Source: Polytrichum commune
Taxonomy: Eukaryota; Streptophyta; Polytrichopsida; Polytrichales; Polytrichaceae
Assembly: GCA_950295325.1 (NCBI GenBank)
Contig: OX485807.1
Location: 44,110,440 to 44,174,439 of the forward strand
Reading direction: 5' to 3'
Length of the DNA: 64,000 bases
The notes under the pieces were generated by a model, which saw only the letters and a program-made list of their open reading frames with translations, was not told the origin of the DNA and searched no databases. Made by a program: the position numbers and the translations under genes. Below, piece by piece: positions 50,401-62,192 of this stretch (position 1 is the first letter of the stretch; every line of letters begins with the position of its first letter).

Positions 50401-53068
50401 TCAGTGATGGTCTCCTGCCTTCAGTTTGAGCCCAGCCTTGCCTTTGGAATGTTCACAATACCTACCATCATGTGTCAAATTATCATCTAAATTGGGGTCA
50501 AAAATCCCAAATTAGTTTACTGAAATTGAGGATGAACATTCAATGAAACTTATCGGGGTTAGGTTTTACCACACCCCAAGTTTATAAGTTTTGGGAAATG
50601 AAATCCCTTGCATCTAGATCATGTGTAGGTTTCCGATGCTTTAAATAGGATATTTGCATATAAATGGTGACACATTGATTTCCCCAATAATTGGAATTGC
50701 ACACATGGACACAAGTGAAAGAATACGTCTACATTGCATGGAAGCAAACAACACTCCATGAATGCAAAGTTCTCCCCACCGGGGTGGCATGGTATGTTGA
50801 CCATTTTGCTAAATCTCCGGCAACTTGTGGCCACATTTGCAACCTGGAATGATAAGCAGGTTGCATGGTTGCTACAACCACCTCAAGATGAAGGGCCCTT
50901 GAATAATTATGAGTGTGCTCACTTGGATCATGTTTGGTTACCTGGAAATTTCAATTTGGTAGCTTGGAGTTTTACATGGTCATTACTAACTACGTTTTTG
51001 GCTACTGGCTATAATTGGCTCTTCTAGTTTACCTTGTTCATGATTGATTGGTTGAATTGTTATTATAGATTGGTGCTTCCATTTGTTCTCCCTCTTGGGT
51101 CTAACTTAGTTGGGACAACTTGATGCCAATGTAGTGTGTATGTACTCTTTCAATGGACTATTATTTTACAAAAAACATTTATTACTTGATAACTCTAAAA
51201 TCAATAATTATTATTCCAAAACAGCAACCCCCGTATAGTAGTTAGGGTTAGGATTGCATATCCTAGTGGAAATTTTGCATTGTAAATAGCAAACACCTTA
51301 TATTGTGTAATTAACCGATGTTGACCTTGGAGGGGCCTTCTACGGGGAAGGCACCTTTATAGAAAATTGGCATACATGAGCAAAAACCAAAGTATTGGTA
51401 TAAGGGGCTACTTATCTTAGTCTTTGAATTTTTTTAAACCTTGTAATTATTCAAAATTTTACTTATCACCATTTGTTTCCACCCTATAGGTTGTTGCATA
51501 TTCTATAATTGTGCAAAACATTGCACCTTTTAAAAAAAATAAAAATAGGGCTTCAAGTTTTTTCCTCATGGTATTGGAGTGGAGCTCCTTGTTTGATGAT
51601 GTTTGTCATGTAAGAAAACATAGAAAATGACAAAACGTTTGAGCAATCTAAAGATGGCATTACTATGTGGATAGGGGAGTTGTGCAAAATGACGTTGGAA
51701 AACGAAAACTAGCTCAATATGCCTCTAAACCCTAAAGAACCTCATTTTTCTTGTTTCATCCACAGGGAGCCAAAGTCCATCCACATCATAGCAAATGTCA
51801 TCCACAATGATTGACAATTCATTCATGTTTCCAACAAATCACTCATTTTTTTTTAACACAACTTAACTTACCCTCTATACGTACTCATCCTACCAAAAAA
51901 TATCCATCCCAATTTTTGTTAGTTTATTTTACAATAAAAAAAATAGAAGTAAATTAGGGAGCAAGCATAGTCAAGTATATGGAAAAATTGCTCCGGTATA
52001 CAAAAACCATAATTTTTTTGGTCAAACACCTAAAAGTAGTAGCAAAGCATTGTTTGAATTGGATTGTTTTCATGGTACCCTCTATTGTTGTGATAGGTAC
52101 ACAAATATAGAATATCAAGATGAGATCTTCAAAAACGTATCATTAAAAGTATTGCTCAAAAGGTAATGGCTAATTCCAGTTTTGAACGTAGATTTCATGA
52201 CCTTAACTATTTTAAAGTTGGAATTTTTCTTCCATATTCCTTGCATTCATTATAAACTTGAGGGCAACATCACAAAGATTTCTAGAAAAAATCAATTTAG
52301 TGTAATTTTATCATGGCTTGAACAAATTCTAGACAATTATGTGTTCAATTTATTTACTTGCACACTAAACAATACATTGTCTTCAAAAATATGTAGAGTT
52401 TCTTGAAAAAAATTTGGCAAAAGAAATTGCTTGGTTTTATAGATCAATGTGTTTTTCAATTGTCTTTGATTTTTTCCTTCACAAAATCCAAATTTAGTAT
52501 ATACTCCGTAGTTTTGAATCACCTTCACTTAAAGCTATGCAAGGTAATGGAGTTGTGTACTTGTACGTGTTTGCACCCAATAACATAATTTAAAATATCA
52601 TATGTTATATATATATATATATGTATAATGGAACCTAATGTAGATCTAAGCAAAAATAGAATTTATGTTTTGCAAATATATTCCACCCTACCTTTTCTCA
52701 CACGTCATTTCTACATAGATCACCAGTGAACGCCCCTAGGGACCTTCTTTGTAAACATGTGTGCACCATTGTGCGAGTGTACCTCATGGGGCTTTTGGGA
52801 TTCCTTACTATGCATGAAGCCAGTTCCTTCCAACACTCCTTCCTTCTTTGTTACCTTCCTTCTTTGTTACCTTCCTCCTTTGTTACCTTGTCCGCACCTC
52901 CCTCCCCAACTTCCCAATCTTCTCCAATTGACTCATCAACCGCCTTCTTCCTTCCTTAATGAATTTCAGGCCTCAGCTAGATGTCACTGCCAAACTTAAG
53001 AAGTCAATCAATCAGGGACTTGGGGCTCACAAAGTGGCATGAGCTTTCACTACTGTGTTTTGATTGTG
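47445..53068. other. AT-rich intergenic desert
   Basis: About 5.6 kb of AT-rich sequence with many short frames but no recognisable motif or consistent splice structure. It includes an (AT)n run near 52605-52622 and three 19-bp CCTTCCTTCTTTGTTA-type tandem units near 52845-52890. Confidence 0.5.
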
Positions 53069-53197
53069 TTCATGTCAACTTATTGAGCGCGATAATGTCA
53101 CACATTTGACGACACTTTCTCTTATTGGAAACTTAAAATGTCACAAAGTTGACAAACAAATGTGACATTCAATCCACTGGATTCCAATAGTGTTTGC
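53069..53197. repeat. MITE-like dispersed repeat, copy 2
   Basis: Second copy of 44148-44270: TGTCAACTTATTGAGC at the left, AAAGTTGACA inverted about 80 bp later, then shared sequence through CCACTGGATTCCAATAGTG. Confidence 0.65.
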
Positions 53198-54106
53198 GGA
53201 TCCGAATTCGGATGGTCCATCATTGGCACCTCCATTTTCATGGCCTTTAATAGCCCACTCGCACATGGTGAACGTCCAACATTTCGGAACACCAAGATCA
53301 TCCCGCAAGTCAGGGACCCACCTTTTCATGCACTTTCACGTCATACGACTGAGAACGTTCGACGTTTCAACGCAGGGCTCCACACGGTCATCGAACGTTT
53401 TGAAACATTCGACAACTCTGAAACACAATGAGACGGAAGACCAAGTTACCTTCCTCGTCACAACACGCAGTTTGCAATTGGTGACAACTTTGTTGGTTTC
53501 TCACCTTCGTATGTAAGCCATGACTTTCTACCGAAATATTGTACCCAAACATTGGATGTTACGGAGCATTCGACGTCTCAAAATCATTTTGCCCTCGCAC
53601 ACAGGAGGCTGCCTTTTCACCTGTGGAGAGACATGAACTCATTGTCGCCATGCTTCTTCATCCATGGAGGAGTGAACTCGAACAACCATAATGCTCTTGG
53701 ATGAGCGATCAGTTCTGGTACTAAGTGGGCACTTTCTAATAGGACTAAGGTACTCTCAAATAGGCACTTTTAGCTCTACACCCACTTCTTGTAGGATATG
53801 AAACATGACATCGAATGCAAGGTAGCATATCCAAATCCAAATCATGCACGTAGTCATTTTCGTCATAATTTTCCAAGCCCATATCATGATTACTTCACCT
53901 AGTATGATATAAAATGAAAAACATATTGAACACGTAATCCAATCTCTTTAAGGCCTCCTCCCATTTGATGTTTGTTCTTAGATCCACACCTAACACTAAT
54001 ATAGGTGTCCGTTGAAGTCGAGACCACATTAAGCACGCTTACCTTGACAAACTTGTAAAAGGTTTTGAAGAGTGGAAGGGACGACTGCCGTCATCTTCCT
54101 TGCATT
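53198..54106. other. Intergenic, no gene seen
   Basis: Several ACGTT-rich segments and short frames without known motifs. No transposon ends were recognised. Confidence 0.4.
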
Positions 54107-54440
54107 TGTGGATACAGTTCTCACAGTTCCTACTCTGTTGCATGAGCGCAGTGAAGAAGAGAGCCATGTCCCATGAGCTTTGCGCAACAATGCGGAAGCA
54201 GGAGTATAGTTGTCGATGCCGAAGTTGCTAGTACGACTATACTTGAACAGGATCTGTTCTATAGTGCGTACCTTGATCTGTGTTTTCCAATACAGACAAT
54301 ATCTTCATCCCGGACGATGACACATGGCTCTCCGCCTTGAGCGCGAATACTGCAACTGCCTCCGCCGGCGATGGCTGAGGAGGTTCGCTTGATGAACGTC
54401 CCGCCTGCCCATTCTGCAGGCGGTGATGGACGGAGAGGGT
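54107..54440 (+). repeat. Dispersed repeat family R1, copy 2
   Basis: Related to 40962-41300 across its length, and to the complement of 56715-56930 from 54233 onward. It forms the outer left arm of the inverted-repeat element. Confidence 0.75.
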
Positions 54441-55254
54441 TCTGACTGGATTTTAATAAATGGTGTTGTTTTTGGAATTGTTAACAATCTTTGACCCCTT
54501 GGTTTGTTTAGACATCAAGTTAGCAGCAGCAAGATGGACAGAATAAGCTATGAGTCGTCCGTGGATGTGTTTGATTTCAATATCATGAACTAAGAAACCA
54601 TGGCGATCCCCTTTCTTTTTTATAGCGCAGATAATGGAAATCTAAGGAAAACTTCTGGATTTTTGTTTCACAATTGGCAGTTGGTTGGCCTGTCATGACT
54701 CACCATCACCTTCCAACAGCTTTCCAACATTGTGGAGTGCACATCCCTATCTCAACAATACCACTGCGAGGGTTATCAAAACATAGTGAATATGGCAGTG
54801 CGGTTTCGCTAAGTTCTCTAATTTGCAGGTATCTCTTTGAAAGCAATTGCTAAATCTCTAACCAATTCAAGCCATGATTCATGAGCGATTAGGTCTCCAG
54901 GCATTATTATCTTTGGTAGTTGAAAAATAAAAGAAATTCAAAGGACCCGTGAGAACACTCTCCATCCGTCAAGCACAAACTCTCCCACATGATTGTTCAT
55001 ACATTGTCCACAATATGTCGTTATTATATTGGTCATTTCATTTGAAACCATCGCCGAACCGAATGCCAGTTCTACCTGGTTTGGATGACTTGGTAGACTT
55101 AGTAAGCTGGAAGCATGTCCATGGAGACTCACACCCAACCAGATTTGTTCTGGATCTCAGAGTCAAGCTTCATAAGCTTCATCCCAGAGACTCCAATGTC
55201 TCCCTACGCTCGTCAACCGTTCCAAGCATTAAGAGATTTCAAAAATGAAATGCC

Positions 55255-55487
55255 CGTCAGAACACTTTCCATCCATCACCGGCTGCGGAAAGGGCAGGCC
55301 GGACGTCCATCAAGCAAACCTCCTCAGCCATCGCTGGCCAGGGAACCCATGGTATTCGTGCTCAGGACGGAAATTCGTTTCTCATCATCCGGGAACAAAG
55401 TTATTATCTGTATTAGAGAACACAGATCAGAAGTACGCACTATAGAACAGATCCTGAGCAAGTATAGTCGTGGTTATATTTTATTCT
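55255..55487 (-). repeat. Dispersed repeat family R1, copy 3
   Basis: Complement of the family: CCCGTCAGAACACTTTCCAT ... CAAGTATAGTCGT. A shorter related piece (GAGAACACTCTCCATCCGTC) lies at 54950. Confidence 0.7.
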
Positions 55488-56714
55488 CTCGCAACTGTAA
55501 TCCAGATACCCGCTCATTTGAAATGGATGCAATGGTCTACCCTTTGGGTCATCCTGGGGCCTTACCATCCCTCCTGCTGCATTTCTGAAACTCCTACTGT
55601 CCCATAGGTAGTTGAGTGTGTCGATCAATTGTGTGATCTGACATGAGCATTGGTCTGTCAGCAAGCTTTTGAATCTATGTTGGTGGTCTCATGGTAGTAG
55701 CGTAGAGTGCTTCCTAAATGATTTGTCTTGCACTAGTGCCAGATGGCAGACTTATCTTCTTGTAGACCCACTCAGATTCCAAGTGGAAGCCATAGTTCGG
55801 CATCAATAAGGGTTGCACCTTACGGTAAACGGGACTCGGATCAACACAGGATGTAAGCATTGGAAACATAGTCACAGCACTCGACATGTGTAATTATCTA
55901 AAGTGTGACTCGCAGATCGGGCATCTCACTCTGGCAAATTCCAGGGGCAACAGAAAATTAGAAATCAGCTCCAGGAGATGGTTTTATAGTCCTCACAAGG
56001 AATTCATACCTGTGTGTCTGCACAAAAGTGGCGATGAGTAGGTAGGTGGGATCTAGATGAGGCTGAATCCAGTGTGCGACACAAAAGCTGAGGCATTCGA
56101 GACCTCTTGGTTTGTGCTACCTTAGACTCTTTGAATTCCTAAAAGCAGGTATCCTAGGTTGGATCCAGATGAGGCTTCCAGTAAGATCTCAAAACTTTAC
56201 TACCAACCAGCCCCCTTTAAGTCCAGTTAAGAAGAGTGCTTATACTGTGGATTAAGAAATTGGCAAAGGGGGATAAAGTTGTTGACACACCCAATAATTG
56301 TAATTGTAGAGGAGTTGAAAAGCGATGATGAGTCAGGACATGCCAACCAACTGCCAATTGTAAAAAATTCACAAATCATCCCTAAAATTCCATAATTTTT
56401 GCAAAAATAGAAAGAAGATCATCATGACTTGTTAGTCGATGATTATGAGATAAGACACATTCACGGACGAGTCAGCTTACACTGTCCATCTTGCTGCTGC
56501 TAGTGTCTAAGCAACTCGTAATTGAAGGCACAAAACCGTCCAGTCGTTGAAATTGTTAACCATCACCGGGTATTCATTGTTCTTGACAAGACCTCCAAAA
56601 CAGATATCGATATACATCTGAGCCTCTGCAAAACACGCCAGAATGTCCATTCCAGGCATGAAGAAATTGGCAGAGGGTTGCAAAATTGTTACATTACAGA
56701 AAAAATGAATAATA

Positions 56715-56930
56715 ACCCCCGTCAGAACACTCTCCGTCCATCACCGACTGCGGAATGGGCAAGCAGGCGGGACGTTCATCAAGCAGACCCCTTTCCTGGG
56801 TAGGAGGAGGTTGTGTAGTATTCGCGCTCAGGAGGAAGAGTCATGTCTCATCGTCCGGGATGAAGGTCTTGTCTGTATTGGATAACACAGATCAGAGGTA
56901 CGCACTATAGAACAGATCCTGTTCAAGTAT
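56715..56930 (-). repeat. Dispersed repeat family R1, copy 4
   Basis: Complement of the family, closest to copy 3 in order of sequence, forming the outer right arm of the inverted-repeat element. Confidence 0.75.
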
Positions 56931-59484
56931 AGTCGTATCAGCATTCTCTCCGACCTCTACTATAATCTGCCTCCCTTTGATCTTCCCAAAGCCTATGGGC
57001 TAACCCACTTTCTTTAAAACCCTCCTTTGGTCAAGAACTCCTAAGCTTACAAACTGGATGCTGTTCGTTTCCATAGTGCATGGCCATTCTTAGACCTCAG
57101 TCCATCAACAGAAGACTCCTTATATAATGAATAACATTCTGCGCACGTTTCCTGTAAGGTTGGCAATTCCTCCTATCATCTACAGTTCATTCCTAAATGT
57201 TTGCACAATGCGGATCGATCTTTCCTTACAAATCAACAGGGCGGACGTACCACACCATTAGACTCTAAGGTTGGTGAGCCTAAAACAGTTACTTCCAGCA
57301 TTCCAGCATTCCAGCACGTCTAAGGATCCTAGAAAGAAGTAGAAATTACATGATCACATCAACAAATTCAAATGAGTCGAGATGAACATCTTTGTCGATT
57401 TTCATGATGCCCATAGAGTTACACTACCTTGAACATGCAGCAACACCATGACTCACGCTGGTGACTACATCAGAATCATTGCTTCTCTTCTTCTAGTGTA
57501 AAAGTTATATCACACACCCAACTATTGAGTTTAATCCTCAACGAACCAAAGGAGGTTGCTCAACACTAGCATTCAAACACTGCCCCAAGCATGCACCACA
57601 AATGGAAAGAATTATTAAATCTTGTAAGACAGGCAATGGGAAATAACTTACTTCTGACCAACAGTGGGGTTGTGTTATAATATACTTCTATATCTTCACT
57701 CTCATCATCTCTTCAAGTTTGATGAGAGTCTAAGGCCACTTTGTTAATGTCATGGAAACTCAGTGAGAGTTATTAAAGTGGTTGTTGGTGTCAACGAGCA
57801 AGCACTCAGGTGGACAACGGGTGCTCAGAATTCATGCAGTAAGTTAGAATTGTGAAACATAATGGTTGATCATAAGGTACTGAGGCCTTAAAGTACCACC
57901 TTCCTTTTGGTGACATCTAATTTTAATCTTTAAGCCGTCAACAAGTGAGTGCGCCATCAAGTAAGTCATTGTTAAAAGCAGTTAATCATATGCAGCATTA
58001 AGTATAAAATAGCACCACTTCGACCATTCATAATAGCCGTGTAAGAAGGATGCAAGAACACTTTTAGAAGAGCACCAACTTTGGCCAATCATAATGGCTA
58101 ATCGGGAATCTATCCGCTCAATGAGTTGGTATAAGAAGTGATCCACAAAAGGGGGACACCACCTTTCATATAATAGAAGATCCTCATCCGCAACAAGGTT
58201 CATCTTATGATGCTTCTCACTTAGCAATAAACCCCCTGGTAGAGAGGAAATGGCTCTTTCTGTAAGATGACTTTGCAAATTTCTGTAGGTTGCATATTTC
58301 AGTTTGAATTTTTTTCTGTATACTCTGCATATATTTGCTAATCTGTGGATTTTGTTTGAAATTTTCCAAGCTATCTAACTTGCTTGATAGCAAAAGTTTC
58401 TTTAAGTGTTGCTTGAAGGCCTCGGTACTTTAGAGGGTAACTATTCATATCTGCACCTGTGACCTCATTCTTTGTTGAAGGTACTGGTACCAAATGTAGA
58501 TAAGTACTCACATCAAAGAGGGTTTTACTATGTCACCATCCATTGGCTACTTCCAGAGACCTATTAATGATTCTGGTTTGTTTCAAGGTGTAATATCCTA
58601 CATAGAATGCAATAAAGAACCGTATAAGGAACCTACATGTTTTGCTCTTTCCAAACTCGCAACCCTTACTGCATATTCCATAAAGAAATCTGAGAAAAAT
58701 GTTAACAAATCTGTTTCATCTTCACTCTTTGATAGCCACATAAACTATTGTTGATTAGGAAGGTCTCAAATGGTGTTTATTTACTTGTCAGTCATGCCAC
58801 ATAAAATCAATTCCCAGTAGGTGCCAAGTAAGAACGTGATACATTCTTGTAGGGGATAACCAAGACGTTTAGGTACAACCAAGTGAATATTCTAAGAACT
58901 TCATGGAGCTCAGAATACCGTACTTGAATCTCACCACAAACCATATGAAATTCGTCTGGACTTCAGATGCTCTTGGAATTAGGAGCTTCTAACTAGGGTG
59001 GACCAATTCCCATATGCATCCATTCACAGATGTCCTTGGAATCAGGAACTTCTAGGATATGCCCCAGTGCTATGGCGTACCAATACTAATCAATATCAAT
59101 TATGTGCATTCCCTAAGTAGGGCACATAACAATTGCAATTCATAAACCAAGACCCCAAGGCAACTCTTTTGAAAGCAATGCAGACACAAATTGTAATGTA
59201 AAAGTTGTGGCAATGAAATGGATTCAGGACCTGACAAGCTGTTGTTTTGTGTTATTAACAAGGCGCTTGCCCTAGAAACTACAACCACATGCCAGCTATT
59301 ACAATAAAAGCTGATGTGAAAAATCAGTATCACCGGGAGGTAGTGTTGCACTTAACTCCACCAAGAATGCTGGACTGGCCCACAGAACGTGGGACTGGCC
59401 CAAAGAATGATCTACAGGATCTGAGTATGTATTTAAACTCGGTTTCAGCTGAAAGTGTGTGGATACGTATACAAGAAAAGACTT
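56931..59484. other. Intergenic, no gene seen
   Basis: Short frames only; no motif recognised. The right end presumably contains the 3' flank of the adaptor gene on the minus strand. Confidence 0.45.
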
Positions 59485-62192
59485 CTAGTAAGAAGCATAA
59501 GGGTTCTGCACAGGCATACTCATGTTGTAGTGCGGCACAGCTAAATTCTGTTGTGGCATGGCTGGCATACCTACATAGGGATTCTTCATGAAACTTTGTT
59601 CACCTCGCATCCCATCCATCTGGTATTGCTGCCATAAAGCTTGCTCATGGGCCAGGAACTGCTGTTTCTTGGACATGTCTGCGATCTGCACATAAGCGGG
59701 AGGGGGAACCACAGCTGAGGCAGCAAAAGGATCATAGCCTCCAACAGGTGCGGGTGTGGCACCAGGTGGAGCAGGCAGAGCAAGGAGGGCTGAACTAGGC
59801 TTGGGTAGCACAGCTACACTACTGGCGCTGCCTTGTGGAGCAATTGCAAGGGCAGTTTGTTGATTGACAAGCCCCTGATCATACATACTCGTCAAAAGGA
59901 GAGGATCAAGCCCTCCTGCAAGGGTGCCAGCAACAGGCTTGGACATGTGACTAGTAGACTCCACGAGAGCTAGCTCCCAGTCAGCTTTTCCATCTAAACT
60001 ATTCTGCCAGTTGGTGTTGGTCCCTTGTGTTGAGTCTTCAGCTGCACCAAACGGTTCCCATTTAGTTGTGCCTGCGCCATCTGAAAACAGAGCCAATGCA
60101 AGGCTGTTCTCATGACTTTCGGGGGATACTGTTGGGTCTAAATCCAGCAAGTCTGCACACACATCACATTTCAAGTCCAGTCAGGTAAGGGGGTAGTGTA
60201 CACCAATGAAATTCTCCATAGCAAGAACCAAATTTGTAAGAAACCTGTGCAGACTGATGAAGTCAAATGACAAAAATATGAGGCAGGTATGCAAATAGTA
60301 TTGACAATTGGAAAGACCGAGACCTCGCAATAGAATGATAAACCAAGGAAGAGCGACCAAGCTTAGATAACACATGAAGTACAGTGAGGATTCAAAATAG
60401 TTGCCAAAAAACAAGGCATCATAGATATTGTTGACAAATAAAATTTGAAGATAGTGACATATTGACTTACAAACATGCAAAATCCAATGTATAATAAATT
60501 CATTGCAAGGATTCCTACTCAGTGTGTACAGTGCAGACATAATTTGACTGCTAAACAAGAACCAAATGATAAACTTAGACAGAATGATACACGTATAGTT
60601 TAGTTTTTGCTTTTCACCTGGTTGCTTCTGCACAATCTCTGGCTCAGGTTCCATGTAATCCTGTTGGGGTTCTACCTCAACTTTGTCTTCCAGAGCCTCT
60701 TCCACCACTTCAGGTTCTCTTTTTGGAGTTGGTGGCCTATATTCAATCTGCAATTGCTCTGCTTCAGGTACCTTTGGCTTCTGATTGCGGGATGGTGCAT
60801 TGTGAGAGCGTTCCCTCAGGAACTCTTCCAGTGTATCCAGATGCTCTTGGGAAACCTTTTGCACCTGTAAAAACCAGAATCAAAATGCAAATGAGAAACC
60901 TGAAATTCTCAACTACAGCAAAGAGATTGAGCAACCTAAGGCATTATCAATATTAAGATCTCACACATTCAAGTAGGCACTAGTTGGAAGAATCATGGAC
61001 TCTACAGCATCAAGAGAACACATTAATACGCCAAATGGGAGTAGAGAATATTGAATACAGAGTTGTTTATAGAATTGCACTCACTAAAACTGATCCACTA
61101 CTGCTCTTATGAAAAGAGCACCCAATCTCTGCAAGATGTACTTGTCTCAGAGGAAACATAATGAGACAGAAGCCCAACCTGCGGATATTCATGGGATCTT
61201 CCAACTCCATAATTTTTGCACAGATTGTAGAAAGCTGCCAGTTCATCTCCTTGTTTGGCTGATTGATTATAAATCTCAAAGGCTCTCACACGGTTAGGCT
61301 GCTCAAGTTCAAAAAACCCATCGAGAATAACTGTCATCCCATCACAAATCTCCGAGTACAAATGATAACTCTCCCTCACAAGGGGATACAATGCAATCTG
61401 CACCAAACGATTAGTTTTTGCAGCTCCAGTAGGCCGACACCCTAAAATACGATCCATCAACCTCTGTAGCACCGGAAGCTTCTCCAGGACCTTGGTGATG
61501 CTCATGTCCTTCATTTGAATCCTTTCCTTCTTCCCACGCTGACCATCTTCAAATTTGTCGACATCAAAACTATGGGACCTGTTAGACCGAGCACCATCAA
61601 AACTGTGTCTCCTTCCTGATTGATCTGGTGAATGATGGCCTTTGACGCTGGAGTCGTCCATTCCAAAGCTGGACTTCCACCCAATTTCAACAGGAGACCG
61701 GATATGGCCACTAATTCTCACATCTCCAGAGACAGAAGAGTCTAACTTTTCGTCGATAAAGAGAGCGTAGGTCCTTACAAAGGCTGAGTAGTCCCAAGCA
61801 CTGGAATTAGAATCATCTCTAAAATGAGAGAGGTTCAACATTCGCATACCACACCTTCCTGCATGCTTCAATTCAGTCTCAAATTGAGGATCACCCTCTC
61901 GCATCAACCGGTGGGTGACCATCAGCGTTTTCAGCGCAACAATCCAGTTCCTTGTCTTTCCAAGGCGTCTAGCCAGACCCGCCACACATACATTCACATA
62001 TCCTCGTGAGCAAGAAGTCATCTGTAGGATCTCCTGCACATACTTCTCATCCACTAGAGCTTCCTCATGGCTTGTGGCCTTCACCAGAGCTATGTCAAGC
62101 TCTGGAGCACGTGTGCTGGCAACATTTGCCAGAGCTATGCTTGTCTGGTCCTTCATAGCCCCAAGGGCCTTCCGTAATCTGCGAGGAGCCAT
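59485..62192 (-). CDS. AP180/CALM-type clathrin assembly protein (ANTH domain)
   Basis: Three coding exons, 62192-61179, 60864-60618 and 60152-59485, phases 0 and 1 matching, 642 residues, no lesions. The ANTH domain binds PtdIns(4,5)P2 and recruits clathrin and SNARE cargo at the plasma membrane or trans-Golgi. Visible blocks: VKATSHEEALVDEKYVQEIL, LARRLGKTRNWIVALKTLMV, HRLMREGDPQFE, MLNLSHFRDDSNSSAWDYSA, FVRTYALFIDEKLD; then the helical half with LPVLQRLMDRILGCRPTGAA and ALYPLVRESYHLY. The C-terminal third is disordered, with adaptor-type motifs DLLDLDP, WEPFG and NPY. Layout and length fit plant CAP proteins of the ECA4/CAP1 kind. An AG acceptor lies 4 bases before the ATG (ttttgcag|ACAATGG), so the 5' UTR is interrupted by an intron. 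Confidence 0.93.

Larger units (their letters stand above)
54233..56930. mobile_element. Long inverted-repeat (foldback-like) element
   Basis: Both outer ends begin ACGACTATACTTGAACAGGA reading inward (left from 54233, right ending 56930). Similarity of the arms continues for several hundred bases: GCAGCAAGATGGACAG at about 54527 against its complement near 56490, and CAATTGGCAGTTGGTTGGC at about 54670 against its complement near 56345. The arms are about 480-610 bp and diverged. The middle holds a further inverted-orientation copy of the terminal sequence (55255-55487), so one element has been partly duplicated or invaded by another. No transposase frame is seen and no clear target duplication was found. 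Confidence 0.65.
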
